From contig KN834767.1 of assembly GCA_000827265.1 (NCBI GenBank), forward strand, positions 595,917 to 659,916: 64,000 nucleotides of DNA. The letters run 5' to 3'. The position numbers and the translations under genes are program-made. The notes under the pieces were generated by a model. That model ran no database searches. It was not told the origin of the DNA and saw only the letters and a list, made by a program, of their open reading frames with translations. This document shows positions 10,934-23,243 of the stretch, piece by piece; position 1 is the stretch's first letter; every line of letters starts with the position of its first letter. The stretch comes from Collybiopsis luxurians FD-317 M1. Taxonomy: Eukaryota; Basidiomycota; Agaricomycetes; Agaricales; Omphalotaceae.

Positions 10934-13365
10934 TCAACCTGACGACTCAAAGGCATCCGACTCATCAGCATTCAAGATCAGGGTCGAGAAAAACCTGATG
11001 ATCTCCAGGTAGTGGTCGAGGGGAATGTCTGGAGAGGGAGATAGATAGAAAAACAGGTGAGATATATCACGTAGAACAAAGAAAGACCGCGCATGAAGAA
11101 AGACAGGATAAAAACTCACTCTCATTAACTGTATGAATACCCGTGGCAACGTCGCCTCCATACGCCCCGTTCTTGTGGTTGTACCGGAATATATGCCGGG
11201 TGAGATTCCAGTAGTACTTCGTGTCTAATGGAAAGTACAGTATACTCAGTGAAGAATGCATGACCACTCGAAAATGTATAAAACTGACCCGTATTTCCCG
11301 TCGACATGCCTGGACTCACAACGATATGATTATTTCCTTCGAGGCCGCGTTGGGCATTATACGTAGCCTTGATAGTCCCACTGAGGAAGTCCCATGGTCC
11401 GCTGCCTTCACCAGACGTAGGTGTACGTGGGGCAGGCTCCAGCTCGTGGTTGAATGCAAGAGATAGCTCGATATGGCCTCTGACTGTGGGTTTTGATACT
11501 TCGGAAGATTGGCAAGATGAGGGAGTCGAATAGACGGATGCAGGAATAATGTCTTTCCCAAACGCATTCAGGGTCAGATTGAGAGAACGGGCAAGAGAAA
11601 TGATCGTTTGAGTGTCGCGTGCGGTGGTTTCGTTAACCGAACTGGAGAAGAAGTAAACGAACGCAGCGAAAAGACCAGGAAAGTCACCAACCTAACGGTG
11701 TTGATACGATGATTCACGATCGCGTAAGCACTTTCCGGCAGCGCATTAGCCTTGACACCACCAGCGACGATATCGACAGCTTGAGTTGTCCCAACTAAAC
11801 TCGAGTACCAAAGATCTTTGTGCACAAACAGCTCATCCACTTTGCGTAGGGCCTTGTCGGAATGGATGGATTTGATTATCGCGTGTTTGAGGGAAGAAGG
11901 AATTGTATCTCCATGAGCAGCGTAGCAAAGGAGGGTATCGTAAGGTACGGTATTGCGAGCCTGGGTTTACCGAGGGAAGGAGAAGTGAGCATGGAAAATA
12001 AATAAGGAGTAAAGTTTGTACCAGCTCAACGGGGTATGGATTCTTCTCATATTCTGCGATAAGCGAGGCTAGATAACCGATCGTCTGTTTAAAAAAAATT
12101 TTGGAAATTTGGTCTAATATGTCCAAAGCTGAGAAGGTACGAGTCACGTACCGTGTGAGCTGGAGGAACACTTGAATGTCCTCCTGGGGAGGTAACGTCT
12201 ACTTTGACGTCAATATACCCCTTCTCCGCAACTCCTGGGGTGGCAAAGATTGTGCCGTACATGTCTTTGAATCCTCCTGTAGAGCGACGGTTTTCATACG
12301 AGCCGACGTAGAAATAACAAGATCATACCTCCTTCATCAACAACAAACGCAAATGCATCTCGACCATAGGTTTCCTCCAGAGCTTTTCCAAGCGCGCTAG
12401 CACCCTTAACACAACAGTTACCACCGCTATCTTCGTAATCGAAGTCAATACTCACATAGATTCCACTAGCCTCCTCATCAAATCCAAATGCCAGCACAAT
12501 TGTCCTAGAAGGAGTCCATCCCTTCTCAATCAATGTTTCCAACGTCAACATAATCCCCGCCAAACTCCCTTTATCATCTGATGCACCCCGACCCCAGATA
12601 GTCGTTCCATCAAAGTAGCCAGAATAGGGAGGATGGGTCCAAGTGTCGACAGTATCAGGGTTGACAGGAACGACATCTTGATGGGCAGCGAGAATGTATG
12701 GCTTAAGCGACGTATCCGAACCCGTCCATTCATACATAAGACCGTAGGTGTTGACCTTTGTTAGGGAGAGCGTGGAGTGGCTGGTGAAAAGGTGAGTTGA
12801 GCGAATGACGAAGGTATAAGGGGAAGAAAAGCCTACATGCGAGGAAAAGCTTCGGCCAAGTAGTCATGAACTTGGCCCATGGTTTCCCATCGAGGATCTT
12901 CGCCCGGGGGAGGCATGTTGTCATAGGATTCAGATCTGAACGAGTAAATGTACTCTTGGTATCGCAGTGAACGAGCACAGAGAACTTCACTCACGGAATT
13001 TGTATCAATCCACTCAACTTGCCAATCGCGAGTTTCTTGAACTTTTCCGTGCCAAGCTGTTCTCCCAACTCTTTCCAGGTATCGGCGTTCTTGGAGCTCG
13101 ACGGGTACAGTGCATCCACTTGAGTACAGGTTCCTTTAGCGGTGCTCACATTATGACACCAAGAAGCGTGACTGAACACTCGGCTCGCCGCGAATTGAAA
13201 CTTTTCACCTAGTCCGAGACTGCTGGAGCGAGAGCTAACAAATGCACCGAACAAGAAGCAAGGAAGGAGAACGGCGCAAGCAAGATAGCGACGCGTTCTA
13301 GTGGAATTTGTCCTCATAGTCGATGTCGCCGACGTCGGAAGAGCATCAACAACACCTTTGGCCAT
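10934..13365 (-). CDS. Gly-Xaa carboxypeptidase (M20 family, CPS1-like), copy A
   Basis: Nine exons (13365-12995, 12935-12837, 12780-12329, 12276-12152, 12084-12022, 11960-11692, 11641-11289, 11224-11120, 11028-10934) give 643 aa. A single N-terminal membrane anchor (about residues 26-46, RRYLACAVLLPCFLFGAF) follows a short basic tail, as in vacuolar carboxypeptidase S. The M20 zinc site is complete: AAHQDVVPV (His, Asp), GRGASDDKG (bridging Asp) and FDEEASG (catalytic Glu and Glu ligand). SPGGHSSVPPAHT marks the dimerisation lid, and HRINTVSSVNET returns to the catalytic domain. The family releases C-terminal residues from peptides in the vacuole. Copy B follows at 15101. Confidence 0.9.
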
Positions 13366-14002
13366 GGTTGAGTGACGTTAAAATGTTGTATTGCGGATGA
13401 CATGCGCCTTTTATACACATTTGGGGCTCCGGAATTGATAAGGAAGTCATTGATAGAAATATCATATTTCCGAATTCGCTTCCCATGTCCTCATGGTTGC
13501 TCGAAATTGAAAGGAATTAAGTTTACGAGCTCAGAGGTTTCTGAGTCGCCTTGCGGTTAATATGGGCGCGAATATTCGAAGTTGAGGATCAAGCAGATAG
13601 AGACACAATATCAGAGCTAGACGCTGCTGATAACAGCGAAGGCGGAACAACGAAGGCGGAACTCAGCGCGGATCGTGAATGCCTGCCGCTTTCCGACGCA
13701 GGTGAGTCATCAATTCTGTCACGTGATATTGTCGTTTCTAAACTTCAAGTTATTCGTTTCTTTCCTGCCAAGGAATACTTCAGTTTGATTCAAAATGTTA
13801 ATAAAGCTTTTTATGGAACTCAAACACAAAGAAAGCGAAATCTGTCACTCCGATTCAGCTAATAATTTTGATCCTTCAAATTTCTTCTGCTACGGTAGGT
13901 CTGAGGAGGGTCAGATGTCCTTCCGGTTACTCGTCTGCTTTATTCATAGAGTAGGGAACTATATATTCTCATGATGTACAAATCTTCTTCCTTCAAACCA
14001 CA
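13366..14002. promoter_or_regulatory. Divergent promoter between M20 copy A and the epimerase copy A
   Basis: This 637-bp region lies between divergent start codons at 13365 (minus) and 14003 (plus). It holds TGAGTCA (13703-13709), the consensus for Gcn4/Cpc1 amino-acid control, and CACGTG (13720-13725), an E-box. Both words recur at the same spacing in copy B (17888-17894 and 17905-17910). A role in nitrogen or amino-acid regulation of the peptidase is inference. Confidence 0.4.
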
Positions 14003-14592
14003 GTGTCAAACAACGTCGTACTCGTTACAGGAGCTGCAGGTTTCCTAGCTAGCTGGGTAGCCCGAGCCCTTCTCCAAGACCCAAAGACACCAAATATACA
14101 TCTGATCCTTACTGATATTGTTGAGTCGAAGAATCCTTATACAACCTCTGCAACTACCTCAGAATTGGGATCAGGGTTAGGGTCAGGTTCCGAAGTTGAT
14201 TAAAGCTGACCTTACCGACCCAAAAGCTATCGATGCGCTGTTCAACACTTCATTTGGTATCCCAGATACGGTGTACTGTATGCATAGTATCATGTCTCGG
14301 GGATCGGAAGATAACTTTGATTTGGGCATGAAGGTACGTGTATGCTGCGCCTGCGCGCGAACAGTAGGTTTATGTATCTTGTATACCATCACTTTTCGCT
14401 GTCTCCACGAGATGCATATCTACGTATTCAACTGACGCTTCCCCACTATAGATCAACGCTGACTCTGTCCGAGAACTACTCCAAGCTTCTCGTCGATACG
14501 GAGTCAAACTAGGACCCCCTATAGCTCCTAATTATCCTATCTTCACAGATATTTTCCCAGACACTGCCCTCGGACCCCGCAGTAAAATATAA
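14003..14592 (+). pseudogene. NAD-dependent epimerase/dehydratase (DenD-like), copy A, 5' part
   Basis: The ATG at 14003 begins VVLVTGAAGFLASWVARALL, the Rossmann glycine motif of an extended short-chain dehydrogenase. The frame is lost in a Gly/Ser-rich stretch near 14185 and resumes as KADLTDPKAIDALF, EDNFDLGMK, intron (14334-14451), INADSVRELLQASRRYG. The EDNFDLGM-N-x-LL pattern fits the D-erythronate dehydrogenase group. The reading then passes to PPIAPNYPIFTDIFPDT and stops at 14592. The FTSS strand is missing, and the stop comes before the catalytic Tyr-x3-Lys. No active enzyme can be made. Its C-terminal half survives only in copy B. Confidence 0.7.
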
Positions 14593-15100
14593 AACTACCT
14601 GATACCAGGAGAATTACTTAGGAGAACACAAAAATGTTGTCAAGTCCAATTCAGTTGTTGTAATTCATAACATTAATTATGAGTATTTACTATTGATCAG
14701 GAGCTTCATTCAAACTGTTCTCTAAAGTCTAAACTCGTATACTATATCATTAGGAATCAGGATGATTTATTGAATAACAAGTTTAGAATGCCAGGTAGTT
14801 CATAAACTCAGGATTTCGAAGCCTCGAAACTTGAAGTCACACAATTACTAAAAGAAGAACTTGGAAGATGCATCATATTCATAATGCTCCAAGTAGCAAT
14901 TTTGGACAATAGTCCACAAAGTATTCAGGATTTTTTCAAACTGCATTCGGAATTGCTAGATTAACCTTGAACTCAAAGTTGGTTTGACATTTGAGCACCC
15001 GCACCAGGAAGTTTCAAGTTCAATCCAGATGGCGGTGTGCTGTGTACGGGCACGTATATAACCACTTGTAATTATCATTGCTTCATTTCAGTCTAGAACC
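14593..15100. other. Intergenic junction between the duplicated copies
   Basis: No gene seen. Sequence from about 14985 repeats 10790-10933, so copy B of the duplication begins here. The 14600-14985 stretch is unique AT-rich sequence. Confidence 0.45.
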
Positions 15101-17533
15101 TCAACCTGATGACTCAAAGACATCCAACTCATCAGCATTCAAGATCAGGGTCGAGAAAAACCTGATGATTTCGAGGTAATGGTCGAGGGGAATATCTGGA
15201 GAGGGAGCGCGATAGAAGAATAGGTGAGATATATCACGTAGAACAAGAAAAACCGCGCATGAAAGAAGACAGAGGATAAAAACTCACTCTCATTAACCGT
15301 ATGAATACCCGGGACAGCGTCGCCCCCGTTCTGGTGGTTGTACCGGAATATATGCCGGGTGAGATTCCAGTAGTATTTCGTGTCTAAGAGGAAGTACAGT
15401 ATACTCAGTGAAGAATGCATGACCACTCGAAAATGTATAAAACTGACCCGAATTTCCCGTCGACATGCCTGGACTCACAACGATATGATTATTTCCTTCG
15501 AGGCCGCGTTGGGCATTATACGTAGCCTTGATAGTCCCACTGAGGAAATCCCATGGTCCGCTGCCTTTACCAGACGTAGGTGTACGTGGGGCAGGCTCCA
15601 GCCCGTGGTTGAACGCAAGAGATAGCTCGACATGACCTCTGACCGTGGGTTTTGAGACTTCGGAAGAGTGACAAGATGAAGGAGTCGAATAGACGGATGC
15701 AGGAATAACGTCTTTCCCAAACGCATTTAGGGTCAGATTGAGAGAACGGGCAAGAGAGATGATCGTTTGTGTGTCGCGTGCGGTGGTTTCGTTGACCGAA
15801 CTGGCGAAGAAGTAAATAAACGCGGCGAAAAGACAGGAACTAGGAATATTACCAACCTAACGGTGTTGATACGATGATTCACAATCGCGTAAGCACTTTC
15901 CGGCAGCGCATTAGCCTTGACACCACCGGCGACGATATCGACAGCTTGAGTTGTCCCAACTAAACTCGAGTACCAAATATCTTTGTGCACAAACAGCTCG
16001 TCCACTTTGCGTAGGGCCTTGTCGGAATGGATGGATTTGATTATCGCGTGTTTAAGGGAAGAAGGAATTGTATCTCCATGAGCAGCGTAGCAAAGGAGGG
16101 TATCGTGAGGTACAGTATTGCGAGCCTGGTTTACCGAGGGGAGGTAAGGAGAAGTGAGCATGGAAAATAAATAAGGAGTAAAGTTTATACCAGCTCAACG
16201 GGGTATGGATTCTTCTCATATTCTGCGATAAGCGAGGCTAGGTAACCGATCGTCTGTTAATAATTTGGAAATTTGGTCTAATATGTCCATAGCTGAAAAG
16301 GTACGAGTCACGTACCGTGTGAGCTGGAGGAATACTCGAATGTCCTCCTGGGGAGGTAACGTCTACTTTGACGTCAATAGATCCCTTTTCCGCAACTCCT
16401 GGGGTGGCAAAGATTGTGCCGTACATGTCTTTGAATCCTCCTGTAGAGCGACGGTTTTCATACGAGCCAACGCAGAAATAACAAGATCATACCTCCTTCA
16501 TCAACAACAAACGCAAATGCATCCCGACCATAGGTTTCTTCCAGAGCTTTTCCAAGCGCGCTAGCACCCTTAACACAACAGTTACTACTGCTATCTCCGT
16601 AATCAAAGTCAATACTCACATGAATTCCATTAGCCTCCTCATCAAATCCAAATGCCAGCACAATTGTCCTGGAAGGAGTCCATCCCTTCTCAATCAACGT
16701 TTCTAATGTCAACATAATCCCCGCCAAGCTCCCTTTATCGTCTGATGCACCCCGACCCCAGATAGTCGTTCCATCAAAGTAGCCAGAATAGGGAGGATGG
16801 GTCCAAGTGTCGACAGTATCAGGGTTGACAGGAACAACGTCTTGATGGGCAGCGAGAATGTATGGCTTAAGCGACGTATCCGAACCCGTCCATTCATACA
16901 TAAGACCGTAGGTGTTGACCTTTGTTAGGGAGAGCGTGGAGTGGCTGGTGAAGAGGTGAGTTGAGCGAATGACGAAGGTGCAAGGGGAAGAAGAGCCTAC
17001 ATGCGAGGAAAAGCTTCGGCTAAGTAGTCATGAACTTGGCCCATGGTTTCCCATCGAGGATCTTCGCCCGGAGGAGGCATGTTGTCATAGGATTCAGATC
17101 TGAACGAGATAAATGTACTCTTGGTATCGCAGTGAACGAGCACAGAGAACTTCACTCACGGAATTTGTATCAGTCCACTCAACTTGGCAATCGCGAGTTT
17201 CTTGAACTCTTCCGTGCCAAGCTGTTCTCCAAACTCTTTCCAGGTATCGGCATTCTTGGAGCTCGACGGGTACAGTGCATCAACTTGAGTACAAGCTCCT
17301 TTAGCCGTGCTCACATCTTCATGACACCCAGAAGCGTGACTGAACACTCGGCTTGCCGCAAATTGAAACTTTTCACCTAGTTCGAGACTGCTGGAGCGAG
17401 AGCCAACAAATGCACCGAGCAAGAAGCAGGGAAGAAGAGCGGCACAAGCAAGATAGCGACGCGTTCTAGTGGAATTTGTCCTCGTAGTCGATGTCGCCGA
17501 TGTCGGAAGAGCATCAACAACACCTTTGGCCAT
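15101..17533 (-). CDS. Gly-Xaa carboxypeptidase (M20 family, CPS1-like), copy B
   Basis: This is a near-identical tandem copy of the gene at 10934-13365, with all eight introns at the same positions and all splice signals intact. It starts at 17533 (donor of exon 1 at 17159) and stops at 15101, about 641 aa. The membrane anchor and the zinc-site motifs AAHQDVVPV, GRGASDDKG and FDEEANG are kept. Differences are amino-acid substitutions, one extra codon in exon 1, and an eighth exon three codons shorter (HQNGGDAVPGI against HKNGAYGGDVATGI). Both copies look functional. A dosage increase or early divergence of substrate range is possible but cannot be judged from sequence. Confidence 0.9.
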
Positions 17534-18185
17534 GGTTGGGTGATGTTGAAATGTGAAATTGCAGGTGACATGCGAGCCTTTTATACATATTTAGAGCTCC
17601 GATTTGATAAGGAAGTCATTGATAGAAATCTCATATTTTCGAATGCGCATCCCATGTCCTCATGGCTGTTCGAAATTGAATGGAATTAAGTTTACGAGCT
17701 CAGAGGTTTCTGAGTCGCCTTGCGGTTAATATGGGCGTGAATATTCGAAGTTTATGAGGATCAAGCAGGAGTAAAGACAGAATATCAGAGCTAGACGCTG
17801 CTGATAACAGCGAAGGCAGAACAACGAAGGCGGAACTGAGCGTGGACCTAGCGGGATCGTGAATGCCTGCTGCTTTTCCGGCGCGGGTGAGTCATCAATT
17901 CGGACACGTGATATTGTCGTTTCCCAGTTATTCGTTTCTTTCCTGCCAAGGCATGCCTCAGTTTACTTCGAACTGTTAATAAATTTAAGGGACTCAAACG
18001 CAAAGCAAGCGAAATCCGTCAATTCGATTCAGCTAACGATCTTAATCCTCCAAACTTCTTCTGCTACGGTAGGTCTAAGGAGGGTCAGATGTCCCTTCGG
18101 TCGACGGTTTACCCGTCTGTTTCATTCATAGAATGGGGAACCATATATTCTCATGATGTACAAAATCTTCTTCCTTCAAACCACA
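17534..18185. promoter_or_regulatory. Divergent promoter, copy B
   Basis: Duplicated counterpart of 13366-14002, between the M20 start at 17533 and the broken epimerase start at 18186. TGAGTCA (17888-17894) and CACGTG (17905-17910) are preserved. Confidence 0.4.
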
Positions 18186-18753
18186 ATGTCAAATAACGTC
18201 GTACTCGTCACAGGAGCTGGAAGTTTCCTAGCTAGCTGGATAGCTCGAACCCGGTAAAATAAAATGAAACCCATTCCTACTCCCCTTTCTCACCATATCA
18301 ACGGACTAAACTAACAAAAAAAAAAACCTCACAGGAATCATCCGCGGACCTATCAAAGGCCTTCCAGCAACCTGCCCCATCGGCAGCTCCCTTTCCTCCC
18401 CAGAACTCAACCTCCCCATCTGGCTCGCCAGCCCCCAAACCACTATCCTCAACCTCCTCCACGCAAAACACATCCCCACCTCTTCCTTCCCGCGGCATCC
18501 CCGCGTTGTCATCTCACCCGGATTCACCATTACCATCCGGGACGAAATCGAAGCCTTGCGCCAGGTCGGCGGGGAGGAAGCAGTAAAGCTGATTAAATTC
18601 GAGGACGATCCGGAGACGAAGAGGTTGGTGGATTCGTGGCCGCGGAGGTTTGATAATAGTTATGCGTTGAGTTTGGGGTTCGTTGTTGATGAAGGAGGGA
18701 TGGTGCCGATTGTGGAGAGGTTTAAGAAGGATGTCGAGGCTGGACTTGCATGA
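18186..18753 (+). pseudogene. NAD-dependent epimerase (DenD-like), copy B, middle deleted
   Basis: The ATG at 18186 opens VVLVTGAGSFLASWIARTR, then TAA at 18255. After an intron-like stretch ending TTCACAG-type at 18334, an open segment 18335-18753 encodes the C-terminal third: GIIRGPIKGLPATCPIG, LPIWLASPQTTILNLLHA, VVISPGFTIT, then FEDDPETKRLVDSWPRRFDN and a terminal LGFVVDEGG. This order (GIIR-P-G, SPxxxxxNLxHA, WPxRFD-xxAxxLGF) is the C-terminus of the D-erythronate dehydrogenase group. Codons 24 to about 200 of the gene are missing, and the junction is out of frame. Copies A and B together carry most of one ancestral gene. Confidence 0.7.
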
Positions 18754-19030
18754 TTCAAATCGAAATATGTGTGTCTTCAGTCTTTGCGCGCGCCTGATGC
18801 AGGCAGAAACTCGTTCAAATACATACATGATTTCAAGAGATGTAGCCGACATACAGGAATAATATTACATAGTACAACAAATTAAATATAGATACAGTTT
18901 GCCCTTCTACTTTTCATTCCATCGTTTTCTCGAGACTCGTACTAGACGCCATCTGCCCATAGTGTTACAAAGAATTTCTCAAAAATTCAAGACCATTCAT
19001 GATTTCGTGTTATTTTGGAACCTTTCTTGC

Positions 19031-20669
19031 TCATTCGGGGAATGATGAAGCACGAACTTGCCGAATCCAAGTCGTATTTCCATTAGGATACTCCCAAGTG
19101 CTAGCTCCCGCACCTTTTCCACAAAAATCAGTCAGAACGCTCAAAATCTCCATAGTCAGCACTCACTCCAACCCATATTCTTAGCTTCTTCAAGGCAACT
19201 AGCAAGAAGGGAGGTAGTCATAAACCCATTCGAAGCGTCACTGAAATGACGAAGCATTCGTTCAACCCCCGTTACGAATTCTGAAGGAACTGAATAACGT
19301 ACTTCGGACCGGCAGGTTTTCCAACCACAAGTTTACTCAACGGAACACCACTCGCAGCAATCTGGAAAAGGGCAGAGTTGGGCCAAGTGGAAGAGGACTT
19401 GGTGAGGAGCCCAGCGCAAGTGGTGTATTCTGTGTCTCCCTCTGTGCCAAAGTGCAGTGAGATCAAACTGAATCTGGTTCCTCACAAGACTTCGCGCTTA
19501 CGATTATAGAACTAAATCAGATGTCAATAAAAGTTAGGAAGTTGGAAGAGCGATACATACCTGTACATTATACCAATCGATCAAATTCCCGACAGTAGCC
19601 TCGACCGTGAGATAGGCCCCTCCACCGAATTTGCCTGGGGAAAACCTGGGATAATGAAACGATGTTGAGCCTCGAAAGCTAAAGAAGCCCACATTCACGC
19701 TCACCATGGTGCAACAGCTGCAATGAGGAGTTTAAACTGAGATTACTTGATATTTTTAAGCGTTACTTACGAGCATGAGTGATGATAAATTGTCCTTCTG
19801 GGAGTTGTGAACGAAGTTGGGTAGTAAAGGTCGCCAACCAAGCCTGAAAGGCAGTTCAGCGAGCTCATAGAACTGGGTTCGAACATGTATACGCACCTCA
19901 GCTGAGCCATCTCCAGCGTTGATCGCGTCAAAGTCCTATGAACACGTCAATCAATCCTATGTGCGATCATCGTCATTCATCTAAAATGTACACTACCTCA
20001 TAGTCAACATCCGCTCCATCCAGGTCAAAATCTTTCACAAAGGCGGCCATAGTATTCGCAGTGTCGACCGGGTCAGCACCTTCAGTGGTAGGTGCATCCG
20101 TAGCCCCGAATAGGGAAACAATGAGCTTGATCCCAGCCGCTTTATACTGCGATTTGATTGACGATCTCTGGGATGCAGAAAGCGAAGCCCATTCTGCTGC
20201 CTTTGATGTAAATCTATAAGAATCGAGATATGCAAGAGCATAGCACGCGTATAATCACCTTGTCGAATGCTCCTGCCACGAGAACGAATGAGAGTGCACT
20301 ATGGTAGGTAGTGAGTATCTCTTGAACGGCCAGCGAGTAATCCTGCCTACAAGACGTTGAATCCCTAGGAAACATGTTCAGCATGAAATACATATTCAAG
20401 GAACGAATCATAATCACTTGGATATCAGAAACAGGCGGCGGGCCCGTTATTCCAGGCGTAGGTTGGTCACTGTACACGAGCCAGTGAGGAGCGGGTGGGG
20501 TTGCCTTGGGCGATGCTTCCGTAGCATTGACGTGAACTAATGGACGCGGTCCTTTTGTACCATTAGTGTGGACGTCAGGATGCCCGTGAGCCACTTTGAG
20601 TGGTGACGATAGGACACTAGTCACAGAACAGAGACTGAGCGCCAAAGAGAGAGTGAACCAAGTGAGCAT
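19031..20669 (-). CDS. Glycoside hydrolase family 18 (chitinase-like), secreted
   Basis: Twelve exons (20669-20418, 20364-20351, 20298-20259, 20200-19997, 19935-19897, 19843-19771, 19717-19705, 19645-19561, 19511-19502, 19441-19303, 19240-19167, 19113-19031) give 341 aa in frame. There is a signal peptide (MLTWFTLSLALSLCSVTSVLS) and a short Thr/Pro-rich linker. A TIM barrel follows: HWLVYSD, GFNVFALSFVLVAGAFDKAAEW, IKLIVSLFGATDAP, then the GH18 catalytic motif DLDGADVDYE with its Glu. Later come HAPVAPWF, WYNVQFYNQGDTEYTTC and SAGASTWEYPNG. It should cleave chitin or related beta-1,4-GlcNAc chains in the wall or medium. Exons of 14, 13 and 10 nt are required to keep the frame and are supported by the family sequence. 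Confidence 0.85.
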
Positions 20670-21973
20670 TTCGGAAGGAAAACCTGGACCCGGGACGGAG
20701 CTGGAGGGGCGAGCTCTAGCTTTTTGAGAACATCTTGCATGGATTTTATATCGATTGACGTGGAATTGAAAGATTTTAGGGTTTCGAGCACGTAAAGAGT
20801 TGCCCACGTATCGTCGCTGTTTCTTCCGAACGCACAGTACCAGAACAAGTGTGTATGTACATGTGTGTGACCCAATCAAAGCTTCGGAATTTTCTTGGAA
20901 TGAATACAACTGCTAGTCCCATATGTCAGATTTGCAGACTCGCTAGCAAATACACATACTCTACTCAAATGATAACGAAATCAAACAGAAATTTTATCTA
21001 TCTTGGGTGGGTTGGGGCAATTTTTAGAGACAAGGGGACCCGAGAGAGCTTTGAAAAGAACTAGGATGAGCGAGAACTTCGTCGTTTCATTCGCAGCGAT
21101 CCTCGAGGAATCTGGCGTAGTTAATGATTCCCATCCAATTTCAATTGTCTTGCCGGTGCGAAATTGTTCACATTACAGGTTTCGACACGCTTTCAAAGGC
21201 TGCTTCGGCAGCCTTTCCGACCTAAAGAGTGAATCCGACCAGCGTGGAGCTCTGGGGGATAAACTGAAGTGGTCAATGATTTGAGTACATTATACCTCGA
21301 GGTATTATTATCGGGTGTTCGAGCCGACTGATCATAAGCACACCAAACCTCGCGGGACATTTAAGTTTCAATCATTGGAGTGCTCCACCGAAGAATGTCC
21401 ACTCTTTAGTGCAAGCTATATTCAGCACTGTTGAATCGCAGAATTTGAAACCTAATATAACGCTCACGTACTGCCGCGTCTCATGAGTGCTTGGACGTGA
21501 AGAATTCATACGTGGCGGATACGTGTCGCGTCACCAGTCAAAGAATACTCATTCGGAGAAAGGAAGAGGCACAAGAAGCCGTCAGCAACTAGCAGAAGAC
21601 TGCTGCGGTTTCATTGAGCATGCAATTTGAATGGTCAATGTCGCAAAAGCCTGAGGAAGATTTCGGGAAGCTTGGAAGATTAGAATGCCACGCAGAAGAA
21701 GCTGAAATTACTCACGATCCACGGTCATTTGGTCGTCGGTCGTCGGTCGTTCCCAGACCCTCCCTCGATTATACTGTGCGTCGTCTACTTCCTCGCAGTC
21801 TGATATTCCAGCCAGGCACCTGGAAGATACTGATCTTTGCGTTGATCTTTGACAAAATAGAATACATTTAGATTACAGATTGCAGCACTACACGGGAACT
21901 GGTATACATAGAGGCAATCCAGAAAGGCAGCCCAGAAAATACCGACAGTTCGACAGTCAACCCAAAGTATGTT
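20670..21973. other. Intergenic
   Basis: No convincing gene. It contains a perfect hairpin (21195-21216) and a short tandem repeat GGTCGTC x3 near 21730. Confidence 0.5.
21195..21216 (+). other. Perfect hairpin with a cTTCGg tetraloop
   Basis: The arms AAAGGCTGC and GCAGCCTTT enclose TTCG, giving a 9-bp stem closed by C-G. In RNA this is the extra-stable UUCG tetraloop. No gene is known around it. Confidence 0.6.
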
Positions 21974-22939
21974 CTAGAAAATTGAATTTACAACATCTGA
22001 ACCAACCGCCGAACCAGCACCAAAACCAAGACCTCCAACGGCTGCTGTTGCGAGCTGAACATAGAGTTAGCACAAGGAATCAAAACTGAGTATCCATATC
22101 ACTCACCGTATTACCCATCCCGCCGAACCTGCTCTTCTTGGGCGGATCATCAGCGATAGGCGCAGGAGGTGCTGACGCCGATACCATCACCGGAACCGGA
22201 CCGGGAGGAGGACCGTATGAGCCGTATCCTCCCATAGGAGGCGGAGGAGGCTGATAATATCCAGTAGGAGGAGGACCATACGCACCGGGGGGCGGAGGCC
22301 CTCCCGGGGGAGGATATGACTGTGGATAAGACGGCTGGGGAGCTACGGGGGTTCCTAAGGGTCGATACGACGAAGGACTACGAGACGTACCCGCTCGAGC
22401 ATTTGGAACGGGAGGTGGGGGAGCTCGTTTTGAAGGTGTTGACCGAGGGGGGAGTTTTTCGACATAGTTGGAGGGGAAGAGACCTTCGCGACCCTTATGT
22501 CGGCCTGTCCACCAGTCAGGGTTGGTTTCCTGTACAATTTCGATTATATCTCCAGCTTCAAATGAAAGATCTTCGAAATCCTGCATCGAGTGAGGAATGA
22601 ATTCCAACATATAATCTAAGTGAGACTTACCTCTCCACTTTCGTTATACCCCCATAGGGCTTTTGCTTTCACTGGCGGAGATCCATTTGGAGCAGGCGAT
22701 GGGTTATAATCCCGAGAATTATACGAAGTAGGAGAATTCGATATATGAATATTGGAAGCCTGATTAGACAGGGCTGTCACTGGGTCCGGTATACTAGGCC
22801 CAGAAGGCGGCAGTTTATCGAGAATTTGCTGGCCAGTGCTCGGTGAAATTTGGTTTTGTGAAATTAGGAAAGAGACATTGCTTCTGGTCTGAGCGATTAG
22901 ATGCTGGAGGAGCGCCGAAGAATCGACATTAGAGACCAT
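21974..22939 (-). CDS. SH3-domain protein (fungal Csh3 / Lsb1-Pin3 type)
   Basis: Exons 22939-22631, 22580-22107 and 22054-21974 give 287 aa. The N-terminus ([25 protein letters not shown]) is the helical region of this family. One SH3 domain spans about residues 95-150: [41 protein letters not shown]. It has the ALYxY-like, WW and PSNYV motifs needed to bind proline-rich peptides. A long Pro/Gly/Tyr-rich segment follows, then a small C-terminal hydrophobic tail [20 protein letters not shown], which is conserved in the family. Homologues bind Las17/WASP and act in cortical actin and endocytosis. The role here is inferred from that. Confidence 0.88.
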
Positions 22940-23243
22940 TTGCGAGTCGAATTTGCTGGTTGAAGCTTGACGATGGTGGTGGTAATGAAGAAAGGTTATG
23001 CGGCTTACTCATTGGCGTGATACATCAATTACATCTTGCTCTCCGCCTTCATCGTTCGATGAGCTTGTCCTAAACGTTCAAGAATCTTTGCTGGCGATCC
23101 CAGCTATCTGTCCATCTTTGTGATAATCCAATAAAATCACACTTAAGACACCTGTCGCGCAATACATATAGGTATATTATAGATGGGACCTATCGATATA
23201 AGTAAATCATGAAGACAGCCGGGACGCTCGACTTTTTGTGATT

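Noticed and set aside
18255..18334. A real intron joining the epimerase start to its C-terminal part in copy B
   Set aside because: The donor leaves the wrong phase for the following GIIRGPIKG frame, and the catalytic middle is missing, so this is a deletion junction.
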